NCBI RefSeq assembly: GCF_031877795.1
Contig: NC_133971.1
Location: forward strand, 85,584,446 to 85,648,445
Direction of reading: 5' to 3'
Source of the DNA: Strix aluco
Taxonomy: Eukaryota > Chordata > Aves > Strigiformes > Strigidae
DNA length: 64,000 nucleotides
Part shown: in pieces, positions 38,878 to 49,200 of the stretch
Numbering within the stretch: position 1 is the stretch's first letter
Layout of the letters: each line of letters opens with the position of its first letter
The notes under the pieces: generated by a model
The model's input: the letters and a program-made list of their open reading frames with translations, nothing else
Database searches by the model: none
What the model was told of the DNA's origin: nothing
Position numbers and translations under genes: made by a program

Positions 38878-38922
38878 ATGGGCTGTTCTGACTCCAGCTC
38901 CGCTTGGAGTCCAGGCAATTAA
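38878..38922 (+). other. Upstream ORF 2 in ATOSB leader (14 codons)
   Basis: An ATG with G at +4 starts a 14-codon frame (MGCSDSSSAWSPGN) that ends at the TAA 6 bases before the ATOSB ATG. It is in the same frame as ATOSB. Such a short gap gives little room for reinitiation, so if initiated it would be inhibitory. Confidence 0.35.
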
Positions 38923-38928
38923 GGCTCC

Positions 38929-41900
38929 ATGCGGCACATCCACGCGGAGACGTCCCTGCCCCCGGAGCACAGCACAGACCCCAGCCTGTCCCGGCCCAGT
39001 GGAGAGGCACCCTTGGAGCCTTCCGCACAGCGCTGCACCCACCGCAGCATCCTGATGGGCTACAACGAGACAGAGATCAAGCGCCAGAAGGTTTACCAGG
39101 TCTCCATCTTCTCCCATCTCTCCAGCTCCTCTGAGAGCACGGAGCAGCGGGCAGGCAGCCGGCCAGCTGTCAAGAGGGGTTACCCCGAGCCGCGAACTCC
39201 TGAGGGGGGACGAGATCCCAAACGAACTCACTGGGGTGGCGGGGGGGTGGACAGCAAGCGTGATGGGGGCCCTGGGCAGGCTTCCTTGGACGATGACGAT
39301 ACCTTTGAGGATGGTCTGCTGGTGGAGGAGCTGTCCCTGTGCGGCTCTGCCCAGCATTTCTCCCACAGCGGGCTGCGGGTGGTGGAGCACCGCTGCGAGT
39401 GCAGCCCTAGCCACAGCCCCAAGGCCAGCAGAGAGGACAAGTCGCAGGATGTCTCCTCCTCCTCCTGGCCCCAGCACATTGCTTGCAGTACTTTGCACAC
39501 GAGAGACGGTTGCTCTGTCTCATCGGGGGATCAGCCTAAAGACTATGGGGATAATGTAGAGCGAGCAATTGGCCACAACTTACTTCACCTTGATTTGCAC
39601 AATATTGCACAAACAGCTCGGGTGGACTCTGGTGGGAAGAGGGAGAAGCCAGGAAGCAGCCCAGCTCACAGCAGCAGGGCTAGCGGAGAAGACGAATGGC
39701 AAATGGTGGCCAACGGGTGCAAGGAGCCCCCTTCTCCACAGACAGCATTCAGCCCGGAGCCCAGCAACCTGAGCTCCCTGGAGAAGACGCCCTGCGGGAG
39801 CAGCCAACACAGCAGCAGCAGCAACTGTCCGGCCAAAAGAAAGTTGCTGCCCGCAGGCGAGATTGTGGCCGACTCCTGCTCTGAGGATGAGAGCCTGTCT
39901 CTGCCAGCAAGGAAGAAGAGGGTCCTGCCGTGCCACCCAGTGCCAACAGCTTGCCGCAGCACTGATGCCAAGGGGGCCCCTTTCTGGAATCACCTGCTTC
40001 CTGCGGCCAAGGTGAGCATTGCTCGTGAGGGGAGGCAGGGAATAGCCTGGGGACACCCAGAGCTTAGGGCTGTCCTCGTGGGCAGTGTGGTCCAACGTGG
40101 CACTGTGCCCTGTCTTGTCCCAGTGCTGCAGCACTGGTGGTGAGCAGGGCAGCAGCTGATAGCCAGCCCTGGGACACATGGTATGTAGGTTGTCACCAGC
40201 TCTTGACGTTTTGTAATCACTGGATCCTCTGCTTGCAACCAGCTCTTTAGCCTGGAGAGCCTGGTTCCGACAGGACACAACCTCCCCATGGCAGTGAGAG
40301 CTGGACACATGGTGTGGGGCCACACTCAGTGTCTGACAGTTTCAACTTAAGCTAGACTTAACAGCAGGCTTGGGAAGTGGCTGGCCTCTGCCTGACAAAG
40401 GTGTGGGATGGCTTGGGTCCCTGGCCATGATATCCACCAGGGCAAGAGTTTGGTGGCACAGAGCAGGACTGGACGTGCTCTGGCCAAGGAGGGGGAGTAC
40501 CAGTGCTGTGTGCAGAGATGCCACTGGCTTTTCTGTAGTTCTGGGGTGCCCATGAAGTGTCCCCAGGGTGCCACAAGGTCTCAGAAATGGTTTGCAACCA
40601 CCCTGGCAGCTCAGGAGCTGCCTGTGAGTCCTCCCTGCTTACCTGTCCCTCCTGACCAGCTTCCTGCCTTCACCGTGTCTTCCCAGCTGAGGCTGCAGCA
40701 GGCTCATGCCAGAGCTGGCACACTCCTCTCTTTCCCTGGGGCATCCCAGGGAACCTGCAGGGACTGACAGCAGTGCTACCATGGCTTCTTGCTGCTTGGA
40801 GTTGGGACACACTGTCCATAGGGCACAGCTCCATCCCTGCCTGTGTGCCCTTTTTGGTGATTGTCCCCCAGCCCAGCTGCCCCCAGCACTGCCCTTGCAG
40901 AGTGAAGCCCTCCAGTAGCTTCCCTGGGTTTTCCCGTCCGGTCATGCCAGCCAGCTCCATCATCCCTTTGTGTTGTGCTGCCCTTTGTGTGGCTTCCAGA
41001 AGGGAAAACCCCTGAAAAGGGGACATCTTTAAAAGGAGGCTGCAGTGTGGCTCTGGCTTTAAGCCCCCACCCTACAGCTGTAGAAGCCTGGCTGTGGGCA
41101 GGGGTGGGCAGCACGCCCCTCTGCCCGGCGGCACTACCAAGGACTTTGCATGAATCACGGGGGGACAGGACTTTTCCTGGGCTGGTCGGGGAGCTTCATC
41201 GTATGTGTTACTGTTCCCCTGGGAGGTGCAAGGGGGTGTTGGTGCATGGCTCTGTCTGGGGGTGTCTTGTCACTGGTCCTGAGACCTGCTTTGCAGGTGG
41301 GAGTCATGTGCTGCACCCTCGTCTTGGGTATCAACACCCTCATCCCCAGTAAAACCACTCTGGGGTTTGGGCAGCCCCACGTCCCCACCAGACACCCCAG
41401 CCCTCGTGCTGCCCTGCTGGCTGCCCCTGCAGAGGCCACTGACGGCTCCCCATGGATGGGAGCCTGTCCGATCTGCTGGGATCCTCATGGGGCTGTGGGG
41501 CAGGGCAAGGGGTGATGGCATCTCCTAGGGTTGCTGCCCTAACGTGGTTCTCGATTTCATGTCCCCTCCAGAGCTCTATGGATTGCACTGCGATTGGGAG
41601 GAGGCTGAAGAGTGGGCTGCGTCTCAAATCGTGAGTGTCCTGGCAGCCCTGCGGGGTGGTCGTGGGGGCTCAGGGTGCTTGGCCACCCCGGCACCCTGCA
41701 GCTCCATGGGAGGTTTGGGTTGGTCCTAGTCCTCTTCCCTGCCCTGCCCCAGGCATCTCCCCTCCACAAGACCCCAGGCTGTGAGGCGGTGGGGGGTTTC
41801 TTCTGCCCATGGCAGGTAGGAAAGTGAGTTCAACCTCCACCAAAGAAAGGGATGGGGGGACATGGAGAAAGACCCACATCCCCAGGGACACGGGTGCCCA

Positions 41901-44308
41901 GGGCTGCATGCTCTCCAGTCTGACACCGATCTTCTCTCTCTCAAAGTCGACATCTCCGGAGCAGCCTCCGGAGGGGCACCAGGTCCTCTGCGGCACCCTG
42001 GGCCACCACCACTGTCAGCCATGCTCTGCTGGGCAACTTTGAGGTAACGGCACCCACCTGCCAGGGAGGGAGGTGGGTCCCAGGGGCTTCAGGCTGGGCC
42101 AGCAATGGGCTTGAGAGGCTGAACCTGATGGGAGCCCTGGTGTGGGGGTGGGCTGATTGTCCCCAAAGGCCTGGTATGCAGTGGCTTTGTCACACAGCCA
42201 CCATCCACCAGCAGGATGGCTCAGCCAGCAGACCCTTGAGCGATGCACCAGGACCCTGGACACTGCTGAGATGGTTGCTACAGGGCTGAGCTGAGGCACT
42301 CTTGCTGCTTCCCTGTGTTAGATAGCTGGTTTTAGCCCACCAATTCAGGATGAATCTGTCTCAGAGTGAACAGCCAGGGCACCTCATGGGTGGTCTCTGG
42401 ACACGTGAGGGCAAGCAGACGTGGTTGTAGTGGAGATGTGGGGGTGATCACACCTGAAGCTTCGAGGCGAGGGGCAGGACTGGTGTTTGAAGGTCCCTAA
42501 CGCTTCCCTCCTCCCTCAGGAGTCCATCCTGAAAGGACGCTTTGCACCGTCGGGGAGGATTGAGGGGTTCACAGCAGAGATTGGTGCCAGCGGCTCCTAC
42601 TGCCCCCAGCATGCCACCCTGCCTGTTGACGTCACCTACTTCGACATCTCTGAACACAGCATGCCCTCGCCTTTCCTGGTATGCAGACGAGGGAGGGCTG
42701 GGACCGTGGGGGAGGTGAGTGAGGGCTGTGACCAGGCACCACACGTCCTGGGGGCTGCTCCTCTCTGGAGAGCATGGCTCAAGCAACCACCTACCCGAGA
42801 AGACCACTAGCTGTCCCAGGAACAGTATTTAACCCCAAAAGCAAAGAGAGAAAGAAGAGGGAATCCTTGCAGGCATATAGACAGGCTGTCCAGCCGTCTC
42901 ATGGCTGTTGCTTTGTTGTCACTTCTGTGTTGCTGCTTGGTCATCCTCTGGTCTGGAGAGGGACTGAGCTGGGCATCTTCTTGCCACCTTGTGCCAGGCA
43001 TTCCTGGCGAGGGGGGCTCTCAGCCCCGTGCTGGGTCCCAGCTGGGCTCTCTGTGGGCTTTCTCCCTCTCTCACGTGCTCTTGCTTTTGCCCCAGGGAGT
43101 GATTGACTTGGAGGCCTTGGGAAAGAAGGGTTACAGTGTCCCCAAAGCTGGAACCATCCAAGTGGTGAGTTGTTCCCTGGCCTCCAGTAGCGCCATGGGG
43201 AAGGGGACCGGGTGGGCTCCGATTGCCCCCCAAGGCAGCAGCCAGAAAGCTTGTGCAGAGCAGGTACGTGGGCACCAAGACAGCACAGTGGAGGGGAGCA
43301 TGGAGTCCTCGGGGTACTGACAGGGAGTCAAGGTGATGGGAGATGCAGGAAAGGAAGAGGTTGGTGAGGAGGGGCAGGGTCTCAGCAAGAGAGCGTGTAC
43401 ATGCAGTGGGGATGGGATGCGATGGGATGGGAGCTCAAGAGTGGAGGTGGGTGGAAGGGACTGACCTGTGGGCCTCAAGCTCAGCTCTCTGGGGTTGGTG
43501 TGGAGCTTTCTGGACCCTTGGGCTGGCTGGTGCTGCCCCTGGATGCCCTGGCCCTGCCCTATGGATCCATTCCTGTGCCCTTCCCAGTCTCACCCCCTAC
43601 CCCTCTGCCCCCAGACCTTATTTAACCCCAACAAGACTGTGGTGAAGATGTTCTTGGTGACGTACGACTTCCAGGACATGCCAGCCAACCACATGACCTT
43701 CCTACGCCATCGCATCTTCCTGGTGCCTGTGGGGGAGGAGGAAGGGGCCACTGTGGCCCCCAGAGACCCACCGGGCACTGACCCACCCCGCAGGGTCCTC
43801 TGCTACCTGATGCACCTAAGGTAGGACATGCTGGGAATGGACACCTGCCCCAGGTCACCCCTGGGCTCCTCTCCCATGTGTCCCTGGCTCCCCCAAGCCT
43901 GCAGGCCAGAGTGGGGGGTGATGGCAGCCTGACCCCCTCACCCTGGGGAGGAGCAGGGACCGACTGCTCCTTTGGGGAGGTTGGAGCTGCCACCCTGCCC
44001 AAGAGCAGCAGTCTCTGTCCCTCTGAAGGCAACCAGAGCATGGACACCTTGAGCAGAGGCTAATGTCGATGAGGGGGTTGTGATTCCCACTGCGGCTGTG
44101 CTGCCCTTGCCTGGGAGCCTGAGGTCCCTCCGCCCTGCTTTTGTCTCCACTCAGGTTTCACAGCTCCAAGTCGGGGAAGATCTACCTTCATGATGACATC
44201 CGGCTGCTTTTCTCCCGCAAGTCGATCGAAGTTGACTCGGGGATTCCCTATGAACTGAAATCCTTCACGGAGATGCCAAGGAACCCCTGCTACTCACCCC
44301 GGGCCTGA
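38929..44308 (+). CDS. ATOSB: Atos homolog protein B (ATOSB / FAM214B)
   Basis: Seven coding exons: 38,929-40,011; 41,572-41,630; 41,947-42,043; 42,520-42,678; 43,096-43,164; 43,615-43,820; 44,155-44,308. They total 1,827 bp and encode 608 aa, against about 538 in human; every junction keeps frame. The start peptide MRHIHAE and the block LLGNFEESILKGRFAPSG match the family. Residues 1-361 (exon 1) are low-complexity and Ser-rich, with an acidic DDDDTFEDGLLVEEL patch at 121-135 and basic KRK/RKKR clusters near 303 and 328 that could act in nuclear import. The conserved Atos-like region runs from about 400 to 490. The C-terminal domain from about 490 (FNPNKTVVKMFLVTYDF) is the one catalogued as 'chromosome segregation during meiosis'. 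Drosophila Atossa is a nuclear transcriptional regulator; the bird role is inferred from that. The acceptor at 41,946 is AAAG, a weaker non-YAG type. The start has a T at -3 and is weak. Confidence 0.95.
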
Positions 44309-46080
44309 CCTCCATCTCCCAGGGCCACCGGGGAGCCTCCAGCTCAGCACATTGGGGATAAATGAGTAAAAGGCCACCCAGCAAGCACCGCCTTGAAGTA
44401 TCACCCTCCCTGCACGCCCCTGTCCTCCTCAGCAGCATGGACACCGTGCCCGCACCCTGCAGCAGGGCTGGGATCACCAAGGGGGCTTCACCAGGAGGGG
44501 CAGGGGCTTGGGAGCAGTCCTGGCACTCCAGGGATGTGCCCAAGCCTTCTGCTGGCGCTGCTTCCAGCTTAGAGACTTGGCGGTAGCTGGCAGGGTGGAG
44601 TGAAGAGTTGGGCTGGGGGTTCTGGGTGAGGCTGCCCATGCTGGTTGCGGGGTTGGGAGCAGAAAGTGCGGAAGAGTTTGTATTTATTAGTATTTATTGT
44701 TGCAGGGAGTGCAGAGGAGGCTTGTGCAGAAGATTGGAGGTGCTGTGCTGTTCTTCCCCAACCCTGTTGGTGCTGGATGAGGCCCTTGGCAGCATGGGGC
44801 TGCCTGGGTTGGGGTAGGGCTGTGGGGGCTTCGAGGGTAACTGGGGATGGGGACACCTTGGCTCGTGGAAGAGAGGGTGACCCCCCTCTCGTCCAGGGTG
44901 CACCTCCTGGGCCAGGGCTGTCTTAAAAGCACTGGAAGAGGCTGAGACTTGCTGGGCACCAGCTGTGAAAGGCCAGCCCCACTTCAGGCAGCTTGGGAAG
45001 GCCTGGACTTGTTCTCTGACCCCTTTAGAGCAAGCCAAGACTCTGAGAAGTCTGGGGCTGGCCGGGAAGTGGCCAGTGCCGTGGATCCTGGGGATAAGAG
45101 TCATGGCTGTCACACAGATGGGGATCTGGGGCTCTGAGCATGGGGACAGCCTTCCCAGCTGTGCTGTGGATCTGAGAGACGAAGGCAGAGATTGCCAAAA
45201 AATCGGAGCCTTGCACTGTCTGCACATGCGGAGTGAATCCCCTCCTGGAGGGGGCTTTGGGCAGGGACCTGGCAGCAGTGTGATCAGGCACTGGAGGATG
45301 GCCAGGAGCCCTAGCTTAGTCCCTGGGAGGAGGGGAAGCAGCTGAGGATATCAAACGGGAGTTGGACTGGACCTTCATGTGGGGGTTTGGGGGTGATGCG
45401 AAGCAGTGCCAGTCCCTGCTGCAGCCTTGGGACCTGCGGGCCAAGCCCAGAGTGGGTCAGAGAGGTCAGAGGTGCAGGGGGCAAGGGAAAAACGAGTTTG
45501 CATGTACCCCATCTGCACCACCCCTATGAACTGGGGTCTCTGCCAGGCTCCTAGAGCCAGTTCAGGCTGGCGGGAGCCCCAGTCCCTCTCTGTAAGGGAC
45601 AGGTGCCCACACCATCATACGCCAGCCTGCGTGGGGCTGCGACCTCCCTGGGGTGGGCACGACCCCCGGGCCGGGGGCTCCCTGGGCTGGCCATCATTCT
45701 AACCAAAGCCCACCCCGCTGGCGGCCCGGGGGTGCGGGGATGGGCCAGGCCGGGGGGAATGGGGGGCGCGGCGGGGGGCGAGGCTCTGCTCTCCCCTGCC
45801 TGGGGGCGGCCGAGAGGCTCCGGCCCCTCTGGACTGGGGGAGGGACAGGGTCCACCCCCTACACGGGCCGGGGGCGGCGCCCCCCATGGCACCGGGAACC
45901 CCCATGGACTCCGAGGTTCCCCCCGCACCCGGTCCCGGGGTCCCACTCCCCCCCACCCGCCCCGCAGGACACTGGGGTTGTCCCGGGTCCCGCTCACCGT
46001 GGCCCAGCGGGGTGGGGGAGGCTGTACCGGTACTTTTCGTGTTTGTTTCTAATTTAATAAAGGCCCGTTTGGAAACCTAG
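44309..46080 (+). other. ATOSB 3' untranslated region
   Basis: No further coding exon is seen after the ATOSB stop, and the first canonical poly(A) signal on this strand is at 46,056, giving a 3' UTR of about 1.75 kb. It becomes very GC-rich after 45,600 as it runs into the STOML2 promoter island, so its end overlaps regulatory DNA of the next gene. Open frames in the GC-rich part are not supported as genes. Confidence 0.6.
46056..46061 (+). terminator. ATOSB poly(A) signal
   Basis: A canonical AATAAA follows a T-rich segment (TTTCGTGTTTGTTTC). It is the only such signal between the ATOSB stop and the STOML2 start, which lies 223 bp further on. Confidence 0.7.
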
Positions 46081-46139
46081 CCCGGCCTCTGCTGTTCCAG
46101 GGGGCGGGCGGAACCCGCGGAGACCGGAACCAGCGGCAG

Positions 46140-46284
46140 CGGCCGCCGCGGCGGGAGGGGCCGGCCCGGGGGCGCACCCGGAAGGGGCGGGGCCTACCGT
46201 GAGGCCTGAGGGGGCGGGGCCTGCCGTGAGGCCTGAGGGGCGTGGGAGCGGCGGCGGCGCCGAGCGGGGCGGGCGGCTGGAGCG
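46140..46284 (+). promoter_or_regulatory. STOML2 CpG promoter and 5' leader
   Basis: A CpG-dense block with an ETS/GABP-type site CCGGAAG (46,178-46,184) runs straight into two tandem copies of a 26-27 bp unit, each carrying a GGGGCGGGGCC Sp1/KLF box. There is no TATA box. ETS plus Sp1 is typical of nuclear genes for mitochondrial proteins, which fits STOML2. The start codon has G at -3. Confidence 0.7.
46184..46236 (+). repeat. Tandem duplication of a GC-box unit in the STOML2 promoter
   Basis: Unit 1 (46,184-46,209) and unit 2 (46,210-46,236) share GGGGCGGGGCCTRCCGTGAG followed by GCCTGA. They differ by one substitution and one extra G. A third partial copy starts at 46,237. The duplication doubles the Sp1/KLF sites 50-100 bp before the ATG. 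Confidence 0.9.
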
Positions 46285-49200
46285 ATGCTGGCACGGCTGG
46301 GGCTCCGAGCCGCGCCCGGCCTCGGGCTGCTGCAGGTGGGACCGGGGGAGGCCTCGGGAGGACGGGCGGCGGGGGGCCCGGAGAGCGGGTCGGGCTGAGG
46401 GGAGCGGGGCTGAGGGGGGTGGTGTCGGGGCTCTGGGGAAGTGCTGCGGTCGTGGGGGGCTCGGCTGGGGAGAGCTGGGTAGGGATAGGGGTGTGCGGGG
46501 GGTGTGTGTGCAGAGGAGGCCTGGGGGAAAATGGGTTTGGAGGGACCGAAGCGGTTGGGGGGGTGGTGTTGAGGGAGGGGGGAGACCGGGTGTCGGGAGC
46601 GGTGAGATGAGCTGGTGGGGCTAGGGGGGAAAGGGGTGTAGGAGAAATGGATGTGGGGGGTGTGAGCTTAGTTGTGGTGTGGGGGGGGGGTAGTGAGGAG
46701 GCTGGGGCAGCCGGGCATGGGAGGTAGTGAGGGAGCAGTGGGAGGCAGGGGCTGGGGGGTGCGAGTGAGGGAGTGCCCGGGGGAAAAAGTTCTTGGAGGG
46801 GGGCTCAGGAGACGGCCAGAGATGGGAAAGGACACGCTGTTGATGGGAGGTGTCGAGACTGAGGTGAGGGAGAGGGTTGAGTGGAAGGAGTCTGACCAAG
46901 TTTTAGAGGGCCAAATGGGACAGAAGAGACACTCACACACACCTTCCTTTCCCTTATGGTGTGGGGGAGGCTTTATTCCTCACCCCCAGTGGGGATGTGA
47001 GGAAAGAGGAGATGTGGAGAAAACTGCAGCATGTGGGCAAGCCCCCCTCTAGACCTGCGGGGAAGGCACTGACACTCGCGCTGGCCCTGGGACTCAGGTC
47101 TCATCCACGTGGGGACAGTCCGCGTCCTCTCACAATGTGGGCTGGTTTGGGGCGTTAGAGCTGTTTCCTGCTCTGATGTATTGGGGCCCACGAGCAGCGA
47201 TCCCAGATGGGAGAGCAGGGATGGTGCTGGGCTCCGAGGTGCTGGCAGCTGGTCTCAATCCCATTCCTTTTCCTCTCTGCAGCGCTCCCAGCAGCTGAAG
47301 CATTCAGCATGGCTGGCCCTGGCACCACACCGCTTGAACTCTGGCCTGCCTGTGAATATCGGGGTGCTCTTTGTGCCGCAGCAGGAGGCTTGGGTGGTGG
47401 AGAGGATGGGCAAGTTCCACCGAATCCTCGAGCCTGTAAGGAGCCGCTTTTCTCTCCTTCTGGATTCAGCAGGTTCCTAAAGCTGTAGCGAGGCGCGTCC
47501 TTTGCGTGAGGATTCGGAGGGTGGTGTGCTTAATTATAGATCATAGAATGGTTTGGGTTGGAAGGGACCTTAAAGATCATCCAGTTCCAACCCCCCTGCC
47601 ATGGGCAGGGACACCTTCCACTAGACCAGGTTGCTCAAAGCCCTGTCCAGCCTGGCCTTGAACACTGCCAGGGAGGGGGCAGCCACAGCTTCTCTGGGCA
47701 ACCTGTGCCAGTGTCTCACCACCCTCACAGTAAAGAATTTCTTCCTTAGATCTAATCTAAATCTACCCTCTGTCACTTTAAAACCATTGCACCTCATCCT
47801 ATCCCTACACTCCCTGATAAAGAGTCCCTCCCCATCTTTCCTGTAGCCCCCTTTAAGTACTGGAAGGCCACTATAAGGTCTCCCCAGAGCCTTCTCTTCT
47901 CCAGGCTGAACAACCCCAACTCTCTCAGCCTGTCCTCACAGGGGAGGTGCTCCAGCCCCCTGATCATTTTCGTGGCCTCCTCTGGACCCGCTCAAGCAGG
48001 TCCATGTCCTTACGCTGAGGGCTCCAGAATTGCAGTTCTTCCAGATTGCAATCCTTTTGACTGCCTGTAGACTAATTGCCTTGGTGGGTATTAAAACTAT
48101 TGAGAAACGTAAATTCCCCCCGTTGTTTAAAGCATGTTTGCTCTACCTGCAGCATGTGGTGTACTTGGGCTTTGTTTGCCCAGTGCTCTCTAGTCTGACT
48201 GAGCTCTCTGGGGGGAAAGCCCCAGAACAGAGGGCTCAGCCATCTAATTCCACCATTTTCCTAGGGTTTGAACTTCCTCATCCCTCTGCTGGATCGAATT
48301 CGTTATGTGCAGAGTCTCAAAGAAATAGTGATTAATGTTCCGGAGCAGTCAGCTGTCACCCTAGGTAAGGAACAGCTTCTGTGTCCTGCCCCTTCCCTTC
48401 TGCTGCATTTGGGGTGAGCAAGGGACAGTGTGGGGAGAAGTGGAAGTGTCCCAGGGACTAACCCTGGGGACTCAGGCTTGGCCATGCTGGTGCTGTGAGA
48501 GGGTGCACCCCAGGAGGTCCCATCTGCCCTCTCAGGGTTGCGGCTGCCCCTTCTTGCTGCGTTGGATGCACCTGGGCAGGAATCCGTTTCTCAGATGTTT
48601 CCCTGTGTTGAACCACAAAAAATCTCTGTGTTTCTGTAAAAAAGATTTCAGATTGGGTTCGGAGACAGCTGTGTTACAATTCTAGTATTAAGCTTTATGG
48701 TTTGTTTTGTTTTTTTTTTTCCCTTCAAATCTTTATTTATGAAGATAACTGCAGTATGAAATGTTTTGATCTGGAAACCTAAGTCTCCTTGTGTATTAAA
48801 ACATCAACATGTAGTATTTTCGAGGGAATGTCAAGGTTCTTTGTATAAAGTCTTTTAGATAAGGAAATCCACATCAACCAATCCCTCTTTGGTGCCATAC
48901 TGTTGACATGAGGAAGGAAAAGGATGACCCTGTCCAGCTCTCCTAGTTCTGTCAGGGAAATGGGGTTGGGTTGCCATATTTTGTCTTCGCTGCTTCAGTA
49001 AACAGGACGTGTTGTTCTCTCCTGGCAGATAACGTCACCCTGCAGATTGATGGTGTGCTCTATCTGCGGGTTATGGACCCCTACAAGGTACCGTCCCTGC
49101 TGCACCGACACTCGGCCTGAGTCAAACTTGCAGCCTCGGCCTTGGTCAAACTTGCAGGCTCCGTGGCTGCGCCCAGCGTGGTCTGCGTGTGCCGTGCTGC

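Larger units (their letters stand above)
38748..38928 (+). other. ATOSB 5' leader part of the first coding exon
   Basis: A CTCTCTTTCCAG acceptor ends at 38,747, making 38,748 the likely start of the exon that carries the ATOSB start codon. An in-frame TAA at 38,920-38,922, two codons before the ATG, shows that the protein cannot extend further upstream in this exon. The leader contains two short upstream ORFs, listed separately. Confidence 0.6.
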
